Shown here: positions 33,276 through 42,611 of the stretch, piece by piece
How the letters are laid out: the number at the start of each line of letters is the position of its first letter
Position numbering within the stretch: the stretch's first letter is position 1
Assembly (NCBI GenBank): GCA_029547805.1
Contig: JAKPOP010000028.1
Span: 17,507-81,506, forward strand
Direction of reading: 5' to 3'
Length of the DNA stretch: 64,000 bases
From: Deltaproteobacteria bacterium
Lineage (GTDB): Bacteria > Myxococcota_A > UBA9042 > DTJE01
Program-made: the position numbers and the translations under genes
The notes under the pieces: model-generated
Told to the model about the DNA's origin: nothing
Databases searched by the model: none
The model's input: the letters and a program-made list of their open reading frames with translations, nothing else

Positions 33276-35345
33276 ATGTGGATCTCGATCGTGGCCTTCC
33301 TGGGGGCCCTGGTTCTGGCCGCGGCGGCCCTGTGGGTCCGCCGGTCCGGGTCCCGGGTCCCGGACGCCCCCGCGCCGGATCCCCGAAACCACCCGACCCC
33401 GGGGCGCCCGATCTCGGTCGAGGCCCGCCTGCTGGTCCAGGCAGGCCAGCCCCAGGAGGCCCTGGACCTCCTGCTGCAGCAGGGGGATTTCCGGCAGGCC
33501 GGACGGGTGGCCCTCAAGATGCAGCGGTACCAGCGGGCCGCCGAACTCTTTGAACGGGCAGGAGATTTCGAGGCAGCCGGCAACGCCCTGCTCCGGGTCC
33601 CGGACCTCCGCCGAGCCGCCGAGTTCTTCTCCCGGGCGGGCAATCCCGAGAAGGCCGCCGAGATCCTCTCCCAGGTCGGGGACCTCTGGGGAGCGGCCGA
33701 GGCCCTGGTGACCGCCGGTCGGCTGGAACAGGCTGCGCGGGTCTACCGGGTCCTGGGACGGGAGTCCGAGGCCCACCGCCTCTCGGCCCAGGTCCTGCGG
33801 CGCCAGGGTCGGCACCAGCAGGCGGCGGAACTCTACGAGTCCCTCGGGGACTACCTGAACGCCGCCGAGTGCTATGCCCAGCAGGGCCAGGCCCGGGAGG
33901 CGGCCCACTGCTACCTTCGGGCCGGGCGGGCCGACCTGGGCGGGGCGGTGCTGGAGCAGGCGGGCCTCGGTTCCGAGGCCGCGGCGCTCTACGAGGAGGC
34001 CGGGCTGCACGAACGGGCCGCGGCGCTCTACGCCCAGGTCCAGGACCCCGACCGGGAGATCCGGGCGCTTGCCGCCGCAGGACGCTACCTGGAGGCCGGC
34101 CGGATGGCCTGGGATCTGGGTCGGGTGGACCAGGCCGAGGAGATCCTGCGCCTCGCCTCCCCGGCGGACCGGGGATATGCCCGGGCCTGCTACCTCCTGG
34201 GACGCATCCTGACCCGGAAGGGGCAGACCGACGAGGCGGTCCGCTACTACCTCCAGTTCGTGGAACGGGTCACGCCAACCGCGGCCACCCAGGAGGCCTT
34301 CGAGCATCTGGTGGGCTTCTTCACCCGCTCCCAGGCCCTGGATGCCGCGCTCAAGACGCTCCGGAAACTGGAGGCGGCGAACCTGCTCCGGGACGCCCTC
34401 CGGTTCGAGTTGCAGCGCCTGGAGGACGCCCGGCGTCTGGCCGAGGTCCAGGACACCTCTGCGACGGGCAGGCCCGCGGCTCCCCCGGCGATCCCTCCGG
34501 GCCTCCCGGAACGTTATCAGGTGGTCCGGCGCCTGGGCGAGGGTGGCACGGCGATCGTCTACCTGGCCCGGGACCAGGTCCTGGACCGGGACGTCGTCCT
34601 GAAGTTCCTCTCCAATCCCCACCTCCCGGAAAACCTTGCCGAGGAGTACTTCCTGCGGGAGGCCCGGATCCTGGCGAGCCTGTCCCATCCCCACATCGTC
34701 CAGGTCTACGACATGGGGCAGGTCTCGGGACGGCAATACCTGGTGATGGAGTACCTGGACGGGTCCTCCCTGGCCGACCTGCTGGATCGGGTTCCCCAGC
34801 ACCGCCTCCCCCTGCCCCGGGTGGCCGTGATGGCCCGGGAACTGGCCGAGGCCCTGGACTTCGCGCACCAGCACCGGGTGATCCACCGGGACATCAAGCC
34901 GGGCAACGTGATGGTGCTCCAGGACGGGCGGTGCAAACTGATGGACTTCGGCATGGCGAAGGCCCTGGAGGTCCACCGGGACCGGAGCCTCTTCATCTGT
35001 GGCACCCCGGACTACATGTCGCCGGAACAGGAGGCGGGCCACGACCTGACCCCCGCCACGGACCTCTATTCCTTCGGCCTGCTGCTCATGGAGGCGCTCC
35101 TCGGTCCCCTGCCCTCGGGACCCACGGCTCGAAACGCCCGGGATGCCCGCCTCCAGTTCCTGGACCAGTCTTCGCTGCCCCGGGAACTGGGGGAGGTGCT
35201 CCGGCGCTGCCTGGACCTGGATCCCACGGCTCGCCCGGCCACCTCCCGGGAAGTGGCCGATGCCCTGCAGCGCGCGGTCGTGTCTGAAGGGCCTTCGCCA
35301 TCCGAGGACGGCGACGAGGAAGAGCCGCCGCCGCTGATGCGATGA
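33276..35345 (+). CDS. Membrane-anchored TPR protein with C-terminal Ser/Thr kinase
   Basis: This 689-residue protein starts with one membrane span ([20 protein letters not shown]). About 330 residues of TPR-like helical repeats follow, such as [20 protein letters not shown] and [19 protein letters not shown]. The C-terminal kinase has [13 protein letters not shown], Lys in [31 protein letters not shown] and [13 protein letters not shown]. All catalytic residues are present. The order is the reverse of PknB-type kinases: the repeat array lies between the anchor and the kinase. With a single N-terminal anchor the TPRs and kinase should share one compartment, presumably the cytoplasm. It ends six bases from the next convergent gene. 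Confidence 0.88.
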   Translation: MWISIVAFLGALVLAAAALWVRRSGSRVPDAPAPDPRNHPTPGRPISVEARLLVQAGQPQEALDLLLQQGDFRQAGRVALKMQRYQRAAELFERAGDFEAAGNALLRVPDLRRAAEFFSRAGNPEKAAEILSQVGDLWGAAEALVTAGRLEQAARVYRVLGRESEAHRLSAQVLRRQGRHQQAAELYESLGDYLNAAECYAQQGQAREAAHCYLRAGRADLGGAVLEQAGLGSEAAALYEEAGLHERAAALYAQVQDPDREIRALAAAGRYLEAGRMAWDLGRVDQAEEILRLASPADRGYARACYLLGRILTRKGQTDEAVRYYLQFVERVTPTAATQEAFEHLVGFFTRSQALDAALKTLRKLEAANLLRDALRFELQRLEDARRLAEVQDTSATGRPAAPPAIPPGLPERYQVVRRLGEGGTAIVYLARDQVLDRDVVLKFLSNPHLPENLAEEYFLREARILASLSHPHIVQVYDMGQVSGRQYLVMEYLDGSSLADLLDRVPQHRLPLPRVAVMARELAEALDFAHQHRVIHRDIKPGNVMVLQDGRCKLMDFGMAKALEVHRDRSLFICGTPDYMSPEQEAGHDLTPATDLYSFGLLLMEALLGPLPSGPTARNARDARLQFLDQSSLPRELGEVLRRCLDLDPTARPATSREVADALQRAVVSEGPSPSEDGDEEEPPPLMR

Positions 35346-35351
35346 ACGATC

Positions 35352-35897
35352 CTAGGGCAGGCTCGGCAGGGAGGCCTCCTCGAACTCGAGGGTCTTCGAG
35401 AAGGGGCCCAGTTTCCCACTGATGGCGATCTTGCCGGGACGGGAACGGGACATCGCGGTGATCGTGGCGCTGCCCTTCGTGACCCCCGAGAGCCCGCTGA
35501 AGGATCCGGGCTTCAGGACGCCCGAGATCGTCCGGTCGAAGGTGACCGTGTTCTCCTCGTCGAACTTCTTGCTGAAGCCGCTCTTGAGGGTGATCGTCAG
35601 TGCCCCCGAGGACGGGTCGTGGCGGAAGTCCACCACGTTGGTCGGGACCAGTTTCTCGGGGAGGTTGTTTTCCCGGAACAGGCGCCGCAACTCCTCCACC
35701 GGATCCTTGTTCTCCGGGGCGGCCGGCAGGCGTGGCTTGGATTCCTGTTGGGCCCGGGGCGAGGCCTTTCGGCTCTGCTCGGCGAACCCGCCCGCCGGGA
35801 CCTCCCGCTTCTTCGGGTCCTTCACCGGCTCCCGAGCGGCCTCCTCCTTCATCTTCTTCGCCTCGGCGGCCTTGGCCGGTTCCTTCTCGATAAACAT
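35352..35897 (-). CDS. Charged protein of unknown function
   Basis: A 181-residue protein, no family recognised. Residues 1-75 are highly charged, Lys/Glu/Pro-rich and probably disordered (AEAKKMKEEAAREPVKDPKK). Residues 75-181 are a compact, strand-rich domain with many Ser/Thr/Gly (FDRTISGVLKPGSFSGLSG, KLGPFSKTLEFEEA). No signal peptide or membrane span. GGGGGTG precedes the ATG and a strong promoter (35925-35954) lies in the short gap after the hisC-like gene, so it is probably expressed independently and well. Confidence 0.65.
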   Translation of the reverse strand: MFIEKEPAKAAEAKKMKEEAAREPVKDPKKREVPAGGFAEQSRKASPRAQQESKPRLPAAPENKDPVEELRRLFRENNLPEKLVPTNVVDFRHDPSSGALTITLKSGFSKKFDEENTVTFDRTISGVLKPGSFSGLSGVTKGSATITAMSRSRPGKIAISGKLGPFSKTLEFEEASLPSLP

Positions 35898-35924
35898 GGT
35901 CACCCCCTTGATGTGGCAGGCCTC

Positions 35925-35954
35925 ATTATAGGAGAACGTCGCGCCGTGGTTCAA
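35925..35954 (-). promoter_or_regulatory. Promoter of the charged unknown protein
   Basis: On the minus strand TTGAAC (35949-35954, overlapping the hisC-like stop), an 18-base spacer and a perfect TATAAT (35925-35930), 27 bases upstream of the ATG. Confidence 0.55.
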
Positions 35955-37105
35955 GGAGCCGCGAGCAAATCCGGCTCCCGTTCGAGCAGGAGGTCGATCC
36001 GCTCCACCAGGTCGTTCATCTGGGACAGCGTCCCGATCGTGATGCGGATGTACCCCTCGAACCCCTCCAGATGGCTCCGGTCCCGGACGAAGACCGCCAC
36101 GGACTCCAGGGCCTGGACCAGCCGTCGAGGGTCCCGGACCCGGACGTTGATGAAGTTGGCCTCGCTGTTTCGCACCTCGGCTCCCCGGCGACGCAGTTCG
36201 GTGACCAGGAAGGCCCGGGCACCCCGGACCTGGGCGATGTAGGCCTCCCGGGCGTCCACGTCGGCCAGCGCCGCCCGGGCGCCGACCTGGGCCAGGGCAT
36301 TCACGCTCTTCGGGTTGTAGGGCTTCCGCAGGTGGCCCATCAGGTAGGGCCCGGCCATCAGGTAGCCCACCCGAAGGCCGGCGATACCGAAGCACTTGCT
36401 GAAGGTCCGGGTCACGGCCAGGTTGGGCAGGTGCTGGACCAGGGGCGCCGAGGTGATCCCGGCGAACTCGTAGTATGCCTCGTCCACGACGAAGAGGGTC
36501 GCCGGGAAGGCCCGACACAGGGAGGCCACGTCCTGGGGCGAGGTCAGCACGCCCGTCGGGTTGGCCGGCGAGGGAAGATAGACCATGCGGGTCGCCGGGG
36601 TCAGTGTCTCCAGCAGGGTCGCGACCGCATCCTGGAAGGGGTCCGGGGGCATCGCCTTTCGGGGCTCCACGCCCCGCCCCCGGGCGAAGATCAGGAAGTG
36701 CCCGTAGGTCGGCCAGACCACCACCACGTCGTCGCCGGGATCGATGAAGGTGCGGCAGAGGAGGTCCAGGGCATCGTCGGACCCGTTGGTGACCAGGATC
36801 CCCTCGGCGGGAACGCCGGTGTAGCGCGCCAGGTCCTCCCGGAGCCCCGCCGCCCCCAGTTCGGGATACCAGTTCAGGTGATGCCCGTTGGCCAGAAATC
36901 CGGTAATGGCCTCGATCACCTTGGGTGTCGGGGGGATCGACGACTCGTTCCAGTCCAGTTTCAGGGGCACGGCACCCCGGGGGAGCCTCCGGATCACCGA
37001 CAGCGAGGAGACAGCGTCGTAAGGAGCCAGGGACTCCGTCGCCCGGGACGGCGCCGGGACCGGTGGCGACTGGACCGTCGGGTGTTTCGGTGTTTCCTGG
37101 ATCAC
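35951..37105 (-). CDS. hisC: Histidinol-phosphate aminotransferase-like enzyme
   Basis: A 384-residue PLP enzyme of the HisC subgroup: LDWNESSIPPTPKV, YPELGAAGLREDLARYTG, VTNGSDDALDLLCRTF, SPANPTGVLTS, VVDEAYYEFAG, PLP Lys in TFSKCFGIAGLRVGY, and IRITIGTLSQM. HisC transfers the amino group in histidine synthesis. No other his gene is near, so a related substrate is possible. The GTG at 37105 is chosen because GGGGGGAAG precedes it. A GTG 21 codons upstream has no ribosome site and would add a Gly-rich stretch unlike the family. Confidence 0.8.
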   Translation of the reverse strand: MIQETPKHPTVQSPPVPAPSRATESLAPYDAVSSLSVIRRLPRGAVPLKLDWNESSIPPTPKVIEAITGFLANGHHLNWYPELGAAGLREDLARYTGVPAEGILVTNGSDDALDLLCRTFIDPGDDVVVVWPTYGHFLIFARGRGVEPRKAMPPDPFQDAVATLLETLTPATRMVYLPSPANPTGVLTSPQDVASLCRAFPATLFVVDEAYYEFAGITSAPLVQHLPNLAVTRTFSKCFGIAGLRVGYLMAGPYLMGHLRKPYNPKSVNALAQVGARAALADVDAREAYIAQVRGARAFLVTELRRRGAEVRNSEANFINVRVRDPRRLVQALESVAVFVRDRSHLEGFEGYIRITIGTLSQMNDLVERIDLLLEREPDLLAAP

Positions 37106-37158
37106 GCTTCCCCCCTGCCTGCTCGCGGGCACCCCACCGGGAATCCCGACAAGCAGGT

Positions 37159-37187
37159 TTTGTGCCACCGTCGCGCCGGAATGTCAA
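37159..37187 (-). promoter_or_regulatory. Candidate promoter of the hisC-like gene
   Basis: On the minus strand a perfect TTGACA (37182-37187), a 17-base spacer and CACAAA (37159-37164). The -10 is poor, so an activator may be needed. Confidence 0.4.
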
Positions 37188-37197
37188 TTTCTTGACA
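37182..37197. repeat. Inverted repeat overlapping the hisC-like -35 box
   Basis: TGTCAA and TTGACA flank TTTC, a perfect 6-base repeat with a 4-base centre. One arm is the -35 hexamer on the minus strand, so a dimeric regulator bound here would affect the hisC-like promoter. Confidence 0.35.
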
Positions 37198-37508
37198 GTC
37201 CCGTGACTTGCGTGCCGCCGGGGGACCCGGGTGCCTTCCTCCGGTCCTGATCGCCCACCCGCCGGTGGAGGATCCTTACTCCAATCCCTGGACAGCCCTC
37301 CGCCGACGCGGCACCTCGACAAGGGGAGGAGGTCCGCTCCCCCCCCCGTGCCGCGCCCGCCTTCCCCGGGATCCGCTCGGAGCCCTCGGGCCGCTGCGCT
37401 CAGCGGTCCGCCTCTCCGGGCGGGCCACGATTTCGCCAGGGCCACGACGACGCCCTCCCTCCTGCCGGGTGACAGGGAATGCCCCGGTGCAATCGAGGCG
37501 ACGTTTCT

Positions 37509-37538
37509 TTGACTGTCACGGGGGGTTCGGCATACCAT
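37509..37538 (+). promoter_or_regulatory. Sigma-70-like promoter of pilQ
   Basis: TTGACT (37509-37514), an 18-base spacer and TACCAT (37533-37538), 36 bases upstream of the pilQ ATG. Confidence 0.55.
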
Positions 37539-37574
37539 CGCAGCGAGAGTGGCTCCCTTCGGCCGGAGGTTCGA

Positions 37575-40500
37575 ATGTCACGCTCCCGACTTGTGCCGAT
37601 GGTGGTGATGGGCGGACTGCTGGCGACGGCTCCCCTGCTGGGCCAGGTCCCCGCGACCAACCCGATCCAGGGCATCTCGGTCACCGAGGAGGCCCAGGAG
37701 ACGGTCGTCACGATCACCACCTCGCAGACCCCGACATTTACGGTCTTCCGCCTGGAGGACCCGGTGCGTCTGTTCATCGATGTGAACCGGGGCGACATCT
37801 CGGCCGCCGCGGAGCCCATCGTGGTGGACAACGGGGTCGTGGATCAGGTGGGCACGCTCCAGTTCAAGTCCTCGGGCGTGCCGATGGGGCGTGTGATCAT
37901 CGGGCTGCGGGAGGAGGCGGGGTACGACGTCCGAACCGAGGGCAACCGGATCGTCGTGCGCATCGACGCGAGCCGGCGGCGACCGTCGGGAGCCGAGACA
38001 GGGGCGCTGGCCCGCAAGGCCCAGGAGGTCCGGGACCAGATCGCGCGGGAACAGGCGGTGCTGGACCAGTTGCGGGCCGCCCGGGAACGGGAGTCCGCCC
38101 TGCGGGCCGAGGAGGAAAAGAGCCGGAAGGAGGCGGAGCGGCTGCGACAGGAGGCCGAGCGACTGGCCCGGGAGTCGCGGCAGCAGGCCGAACGGGCCTC
38201 GGAGGATGCCCGGCAGGAGCAGGCCCGGCTCGCGGAGTTGCGTCGACAGGCCGATGCCCAGTCCCGGGAACTGGCCGAACGGACCCGGGCCGCGGAGGCC
38301 CAGTTGAAGGACCTTCAGGCCCAGGCCGCGGCCCTGGAACGCCAGCGCCAGGAGATCGATGCGCGGACCCGGAGGCTCGCGGACCAGCGAACCACCGAAG
38401 CGGAGCAGGCCATCCGGTCCCTGGAGCAGCAGCGCGCGGACCTGGAGCGGAAGACCCAGGATGCGGCCCAGAAGGCTCGGGAGGCCGAGCAGCGCCTGGA
38501 GGCGCTCCGGAGCGAGGCGACGAAGGCCGCGACCCAGCGGGATGCCCTGACGGAGGCCCAGCGGCTGGAGGCGGCTCGGCTCGAGGTCCTCAAGAAGGAG
38601 CAGGAGGCCGCCCGGGCCGAGAGCCAGGCCCTGGAACGGGCCAGGTCCGCTGAGGCCGAGATGGTCCGCCAGGCAGCCGCGCGTCGGGAGGCCGAGGAGC
38701 GAGCGGCCGAGCAGGCCCGGGAGGCCCGACGGGCAGCCGAGGAGGCGGTCCGGGCCGAGGAGGCCCGGCTGGCCGCGGCCCGGAAGGCCCGGGAGGCCGA
38801 GGAGGCCCACCGCAAGTCCCTCCAGGACCTGGCCGCCAGCGAGGCCGAGAAGGCCCGGCAGGCACGGCAGGCACGGGAACAGGAGGAGCGACTGCAGGCC
38901 GAGATCGCCCAGGCAAGGACCCGGGCCGAGACGACCAGGGTCCGGGAACTGGAGGAGCAACTGGCGGCGAACCAGGCCCGGGCCCGGCAGGCGGCGGAAC
39001 AGCTGGCCGGGCGACTCGCGGATGCCGAGGCGGCAGCCCGTGCCCGGGAGCAGGAACTGGCCGCGGCGACGACCCAGGCCCGGGATCTGGAGCAGCGCCT
39101 GGCCCAGCTGCAGCGGGAGAGGGACACCCTGGCCCAGCAGGCCCGCAACGCGGAGCAGGAGGCCCGGGAGGCGGCCCGCCGAGCGGACGAGGCCATCGCG
39201 GCCCGGGCGGCCGTCGAGACCCAGCGGCAGGAGGCCGAGCGGCTGGCCCAGGCCCTGAAGGCCCAGCGGGAGGAACTGGCCCGGCTGGAGGGCCAGGCCC
39301 GGGCGAAGGCCGCCGAGCTGGAGGCCGTGGCCTCCCGGGCGGAACGGACCTCCGCAGAGGTGACCGAACTGGAGAGCCGGAGGGCACAGGCCGCTGAAGA
39401 GCGGGCCCGGGCCGAGGCGGCCCTGGCGGCGGAGGAGGCACGGCTGGCCCAACTGGCCCAGGAACGGAACGCGGCCCGGAAGGAACTGGAGGACCTGAGA
39501 CGGCAGACGATGGAGCTCCAGGCCCAGCGGGAGCAGGAACTGGCCCGACTCCGGGAGGACCTGCAACGGGAGCGACAGCGGGCCGAGGGGGTCGAGACGG
39601 AGCGCAGCGAGGCCCTGGCCCAGGAACTGCGTCAGAAGGAACAGGAGATGGCGACCCTCCGGGAGTCGCTCCAGGCCCTGCGGGCCGACGTGGAGGCGAC
39701 CCGGGCCGAGATGCAGACGAAGGAAGAGACGATCCGGGAACTGACGGACCGGATGGCGAAGGCCCGGGAGGAGGTCGCCCGGGCCCAGCAGGAGGCGACG
39801 CGACGAGAACGGGAGGTCCAGGAACTGCGCCGGGACCTCGCGGCAGCCCAGGCCCGCCAGGACGCCGGGCAGGCCTCGGAGGTCGCCCGGCTCCAGAAGG
39901 CCCTGGGGGAGCGGGAGGCGGCCCTGGAGAGCACCCGGCAGGACCTCGACCGGCGGCTGCAGCAGGCCGACGAACTGGCCCGGCGCCGCGAAGAGGAAGT
40001 CCGGCGACTGACCGCGGACCTGGAGCGGGCCCGGACTGCCCAGCAGCAGGAGCGGGAACAGCGTGCCCAGGAGGTGGAGTCCCTCCGGGGACGCCTCCAG
40101 ACGCGGGAGGCAGAACTCCAGGTGATCCGGAAGGCCTACGACGACGCCCGGAAGGCGGCAGGCCGGGACCGGGGCGAGCAGCAGCGAGCCGAGACGCTCC
40201 GGAAGCGCCTGGAGGCCCAGCAGCAGGAACTGAAGGAACTGCGGGCGCGCTACCAGAAGGAGTCCCAGTCGGTCCGACAGGAACTGCAGTCCCGGGACCG
40301 GCGCATTGCGGAACTGGAGCGACAGATCCAGGCGCTCCGGGCCGACGACGCCGCACGGGAATCAGCAGAGGTGGCGCGGCTCCGGCGGCTCGTCTCCCAG
40401 AAGGAGTCGGAACTGGCCGAGGCCCAGCGCCGGGAGGCCGAGGCCCGGAAGGCCGGGGAGGCCCGGGAGACCACCGCATCCAGGCAGTGGCGGGAGGACC

Positions 40501-42611
40501 TGGCCCGGACCCAGCGGGAACTGGACCGAGCCCGGGCCGAGATGGCGGCGGCCCAGGCCCGGGAGAAGGAGGCCCGGGAACGGGAGGCCCGGGTCGCGAG
40601 CCGGATCGATGAACTCACGGCGGCCCAGGCCCGGGCGGAACAGGAGGCCCAGGCGGCCCGGGCGGCCGCCGACGAGGTGACCCGGCGCCTCCGGGAGCAG
40701 GAGACCGAGGTGGCCCGGCTGCAGCGGGAGCTGGACGCGGCGCGAAGGGCCCAGGCGGCACCGCCGGCGAGGGCCCAGGCGCCCGAGAAGAAGGCCACCC
40801 TGCGCAACGTGGACTTCCGGGCCGGTCGCAGCGGGCCGTCCCTGATCCTGGACGTGGAGGGCAGCCCCCGATACGAGGTGGTCGAGGGGAACCGCCAGTG
40901 GGTCCTGACGCTCCAGGACACCGTGGTGCCCAAGGCCCTGGAACGGAAGATGGACGTGACGGCCTTCGAGTCCCGGGTGACGACGATCAGCGTGTTCCAG
41001 GACGCCCAGGGAAGCGCCCGGATCGTCGCGGACCTGTCGCAGCCCGTGGGACAGTCCCTGGTCCAGGATGGCAACCGCCTGCTGTGGACCTTCACCGGGA
41101 CCTCCGGTGACCGCATGGTGGCCGGCGAGACCGGCGGTCCGGCAGAGGCCCGCACCGGTCCACCCCCGGCCCGGGTCGTGGCCCGGGCGACCCCCGCGGC
41201 GCCCCCGCCGCCCCCGGCCTACGCGCCTCCTGCGGCTCCGGCTCCCGGAGCGGGGCAGGGAGCGACCGTGACCGTGCCGACGGGCGAAGGCCGGGAGTAC
41301 CTGAAGCCCGCGATGGTCCCGAAGCGCAAGAAATACAAGGGGAAGCGCATCAACCTGACGGTGAAGGACGCCGACATCCAGAACGTCCTGACCTTCCTGG
41401 CCCGGGAGGGCAAGGTCAACATCGTGACCTCCGAGGACGTCAAGGGGAAGGTCACCTTCCACCTGGAGGACGTGCCGTGGGACCTGGCCCTGGACACCGT
41501 GCTGCGGGCCAAGGGGCTGGACTACGTCATCGAGCAGGGCATCTACCGGGTGGCCCCGGTGGAGCAGATCCAGAAGGAATACGAGGCCCAGGTCGAGAAG
41601 CAGAAGAAGCAGCAGGCCCTGAAGCCCATCATCGTGCGCCTGATCCCCATCAACTACGGGGACGGGACCGAGATGATGGCCCGGGTCCGGTCGGTGCTGT
41701 CGCCCCAGGGGACCTGCGAGGTGGACCTGCGGACCAACACCCTCGTGATCAAGGACACCGAGGACTTCCTGGAGGCCGCCGAGGACCTGGTCCGGCGCCT
41801 GGACCAGCAGACCTCCCAGATCCTGATCGAGGCCCGGATCGTCGAGGCCCGGACCACGTTCAAGGAGGACATCGGCATCCAGTGGGGCGGCCACTTCGCG
41901 ATGAACTCGGCCTTCGGAAACGAGACGGGGCTCGTCTTCCCCAGCAGCATCGGCCTGGCCGGCGGCGTCGAGCCCTCGGACCCCAAGGGCGGCATCGGCT
42001 TCCAGAACCCGAACTGGGTGGTGAACCTCCCGGCGGCGGTCGGTCAAGGCACCGGCGGTGCCATCGGAATCCAGCTGGGGTCCATCGGCGGCGCGGGCAA
42101 CCTCTCGCTCCGGCTCTCGGCGGCCGAGGAGAACGGGGACGTCAAGATCATCTCGTCGCCCCGGATCTCGACGCTGGACAACCGGACCGCGGTGATCTCC
42201 CAGGGCGTCTCGATTCCCATCAGCGTCGTGTCGGCGGCGGGCGTGAACACCCAGTTCTTCGCCGCGGAACTGCGCCTGGAGGTGACGCCCCACGTGACGC
42301 GGGACGGCCACATCTCGCTGCGGCTCAACATCACCAAGAACGAGCCGGACTTCGGCAACCTCGCCGCCAATGGCAACCCGACCATCCAGAAGAAGGAGGC
42401 CCGGACCGAACTGCTGATCCGGGACGGGGACACCACGGTGATCGGCGGGATCTACACCCGGAGCACCGGCAAGTCCTACAAGAAGGTCCCCCTGCTGGGG
42501 GACATCCCGATCCTGGGCTGGATCTTCAAGTCCCGGACCCAGACCGATGACCGCAGCGAACTCTTGATCTTCATCACCCCGAAGGTCGTGAACCGGGAGG
42601 TGTCGCTATGA
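37575..42611 (+). CDS. pilQ: Giant PilQ-like secretin with about 900-residue coiled coil
   Basis: A 1678-residue outer-membrane secretin. Order: signal peptide (VPMVVMGGLLATAPLLG); AMIN domain 34-132; Glu/Arg/Ala/Gln-rich heptad coiled coil about 145-1057; second AMIN domain about 1073-1178 (TLRNVDFRAGRSGPSLILDV); Pro/Ala linker; STN/N0 domain from about 1257 (RINLTVKDADIQNVLTFLAR); N1 domain (IIVRLIPINYGDGTEMM); secretin channel to the end (VTPHVTRDGHISLRLNITK, VPLLGDIPILGWIFKS, LLIFITPKVV). AMIN domains bind peptidoglycan and PilQ forms the type IV pilus outer pore. The secretin portion is ordinary; the coil is far longer than anything usual in PilQ. GGAGG precedes the ATG. Confidence 0.93.
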   Translation: MSRSRLVPMVVMGGLLATAPLLGQVPATNPIQGISVTEEAQETVVTITTSQTPTFTVFRLEDPVRLFIDVNRGDISAAAEPIVVDNGVVDQVGTLQFKSSGVPMGRVIIGLREEAGYDVRTEGNRIVVRIDASRRRPSGAETGALARKAQEVRDQIAREQAVLDQLRAARERESALRAEEEKSRKEAERLRQEAERLARESRQQAERASEDARQEQARLAELRRQADAQSRELAERTRAAEAQLKDLQAQAAALERQRQEIDARTRRLADQRTTEAEQAIRSLEQQRADLERKTQDAAQKAREAEQRLEALRSEATKAATQRDALTEAQRLEAARLEVLKKEQEAARAESQALERARSAEAEMVRQAAARREAEERAAEQAREARRAAEEAVRAEEARLAAARKAREAEEAHRKSLQDLAASEAEKARQARQAREQEERLQAEIAQARTRAETTRVRELEEQLAANQARARQAAEQLAGRLADAEAAARAREQELAAATTQARDLEQRLAQLQRERDTLAQQARNAEQEAREAARRADEAIAARAAVETQRQEAERLAQALKAQREELARLEGQARAKAAELEAVASRAERTSAEVTELESRRAQAAEERARAEAALAAEEARLAQLAQERNAARKELEDLRRQTMELQAQREQELARLREDLQRERQRAEGVETERSEALAQELRQKEQEMATLRESLQALRADVEATRAEMQTKEETIRELTDRMAKAREEVARAQQEATRREREVQELRRDLAAAQARQDAGQASEVARLQKALGEREAALESTRQDLDRRLQQADELARRREEEVRRLTADLERARTAQQQEREQRAQEVESLRGRLQTREAELQVIRKAYDDARKAAGRDRGEQQRAETLRKRLEAQQQELKELRARYQKESQSVRQELQSRDRRIAELERQIQALRADDAARESAEVARLRRLVSQKESELAEAQRREAEARKAGEARETTASRQWREDLARTQRELDRARAEMAAAQAREKEAREREARVASRIDELTAAQARAEQEAQAARAAADEVTRRLREQETEVARLQRELDAARRAQAAPPARAQAPEKKATLRNVDFRAGRSGPSLILDVEGSPRYEVVEGNRQWVLTLQDTVVPKALERKMDVTAFESRVTTISVFQDAQGSARIVADLSQPVGQSLVQDGNRLLWTFTGTSGDRMVAGETGGPAEARTGPPPARVVARATPAAPPPPPAYAPPAAPAPGAGQGATVTVPTGEGREYLKPAMVPKRKKYKGKRINLTVKDADIQNVLTFLAREGKVNIVTSEDVKGKVTFHLEDVPWDLALDTVLRAKGLDYVIEQGIYRVAPVEQIQKEYEAQVEKQKKQQALKPIIVRLIPINYGDGTEMMARVRSVLSPQGTCEVDLRTNTLVIKDTEDFLEAAEDLVRRLDQQTSQILIEARIVEARTTFKEDIGIQWGGHFAMNSAFGNETGLVFPSSIGLAGGVEPSDPKGGIGFQNPNWVVNLPAAVGQGTGGAIGIQLGSIGGAGNLSLRLSAAEENGDVKIISSPRISTLDNRTAVISQGVSIPISVVSAAGVNTQFFAAELRLEVTPHVTRDGHISLRLNITKNEPDFGNLAANGNPTIQKKEARTELLIRDGDTTVIGGIYTRSTGKSYKKVPLLGDIPILGWIFKSRTQTDDRSELLIFITPKVVNREVSL

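Larger units (their letters stand above)
37106..37574. other. 469-base gene-free divergent region
   Basis: It separates the hisC-like gene and pilQ. Short frames across it are Pro/Arg/Gly-rich and look like chance. It holds the promoter pair at 37159-37187 and 37509-37538 and the inverted repeat at 37182-37197. From about 37200 to 37490 I see only G/C-rich sequence with no gene, hairpin-plus-T terminator or RNA gene. A small RNA cannot be excluded. Confidence 0.6.

Noticed and set aside
37200..37508. Short frames in the long gap upstream of pilQ (for example 37231-37512)
   Set aside because: Pro/Arg/Ser-rich with no ribosome site or coding signature; taken as chance frames in G/C-rich DNA.
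38590..40479. 629-codon minus-strand Pro/Gly/Ser frame across the pilQ coil
   Set aside because: No ribosome site, no domain, and composition is exactly the reverse complement of GAG/GCC/CGG-type codons.
38006..40745. Repetitive DNA inside pilQ suggesting tandem repeats or a CRISPR-like array
   Set aside because: Repetition comes from Glu/Ala/Arg/Gln codons of a coiled coil; there is no fixed unit length and no spacer pattern.
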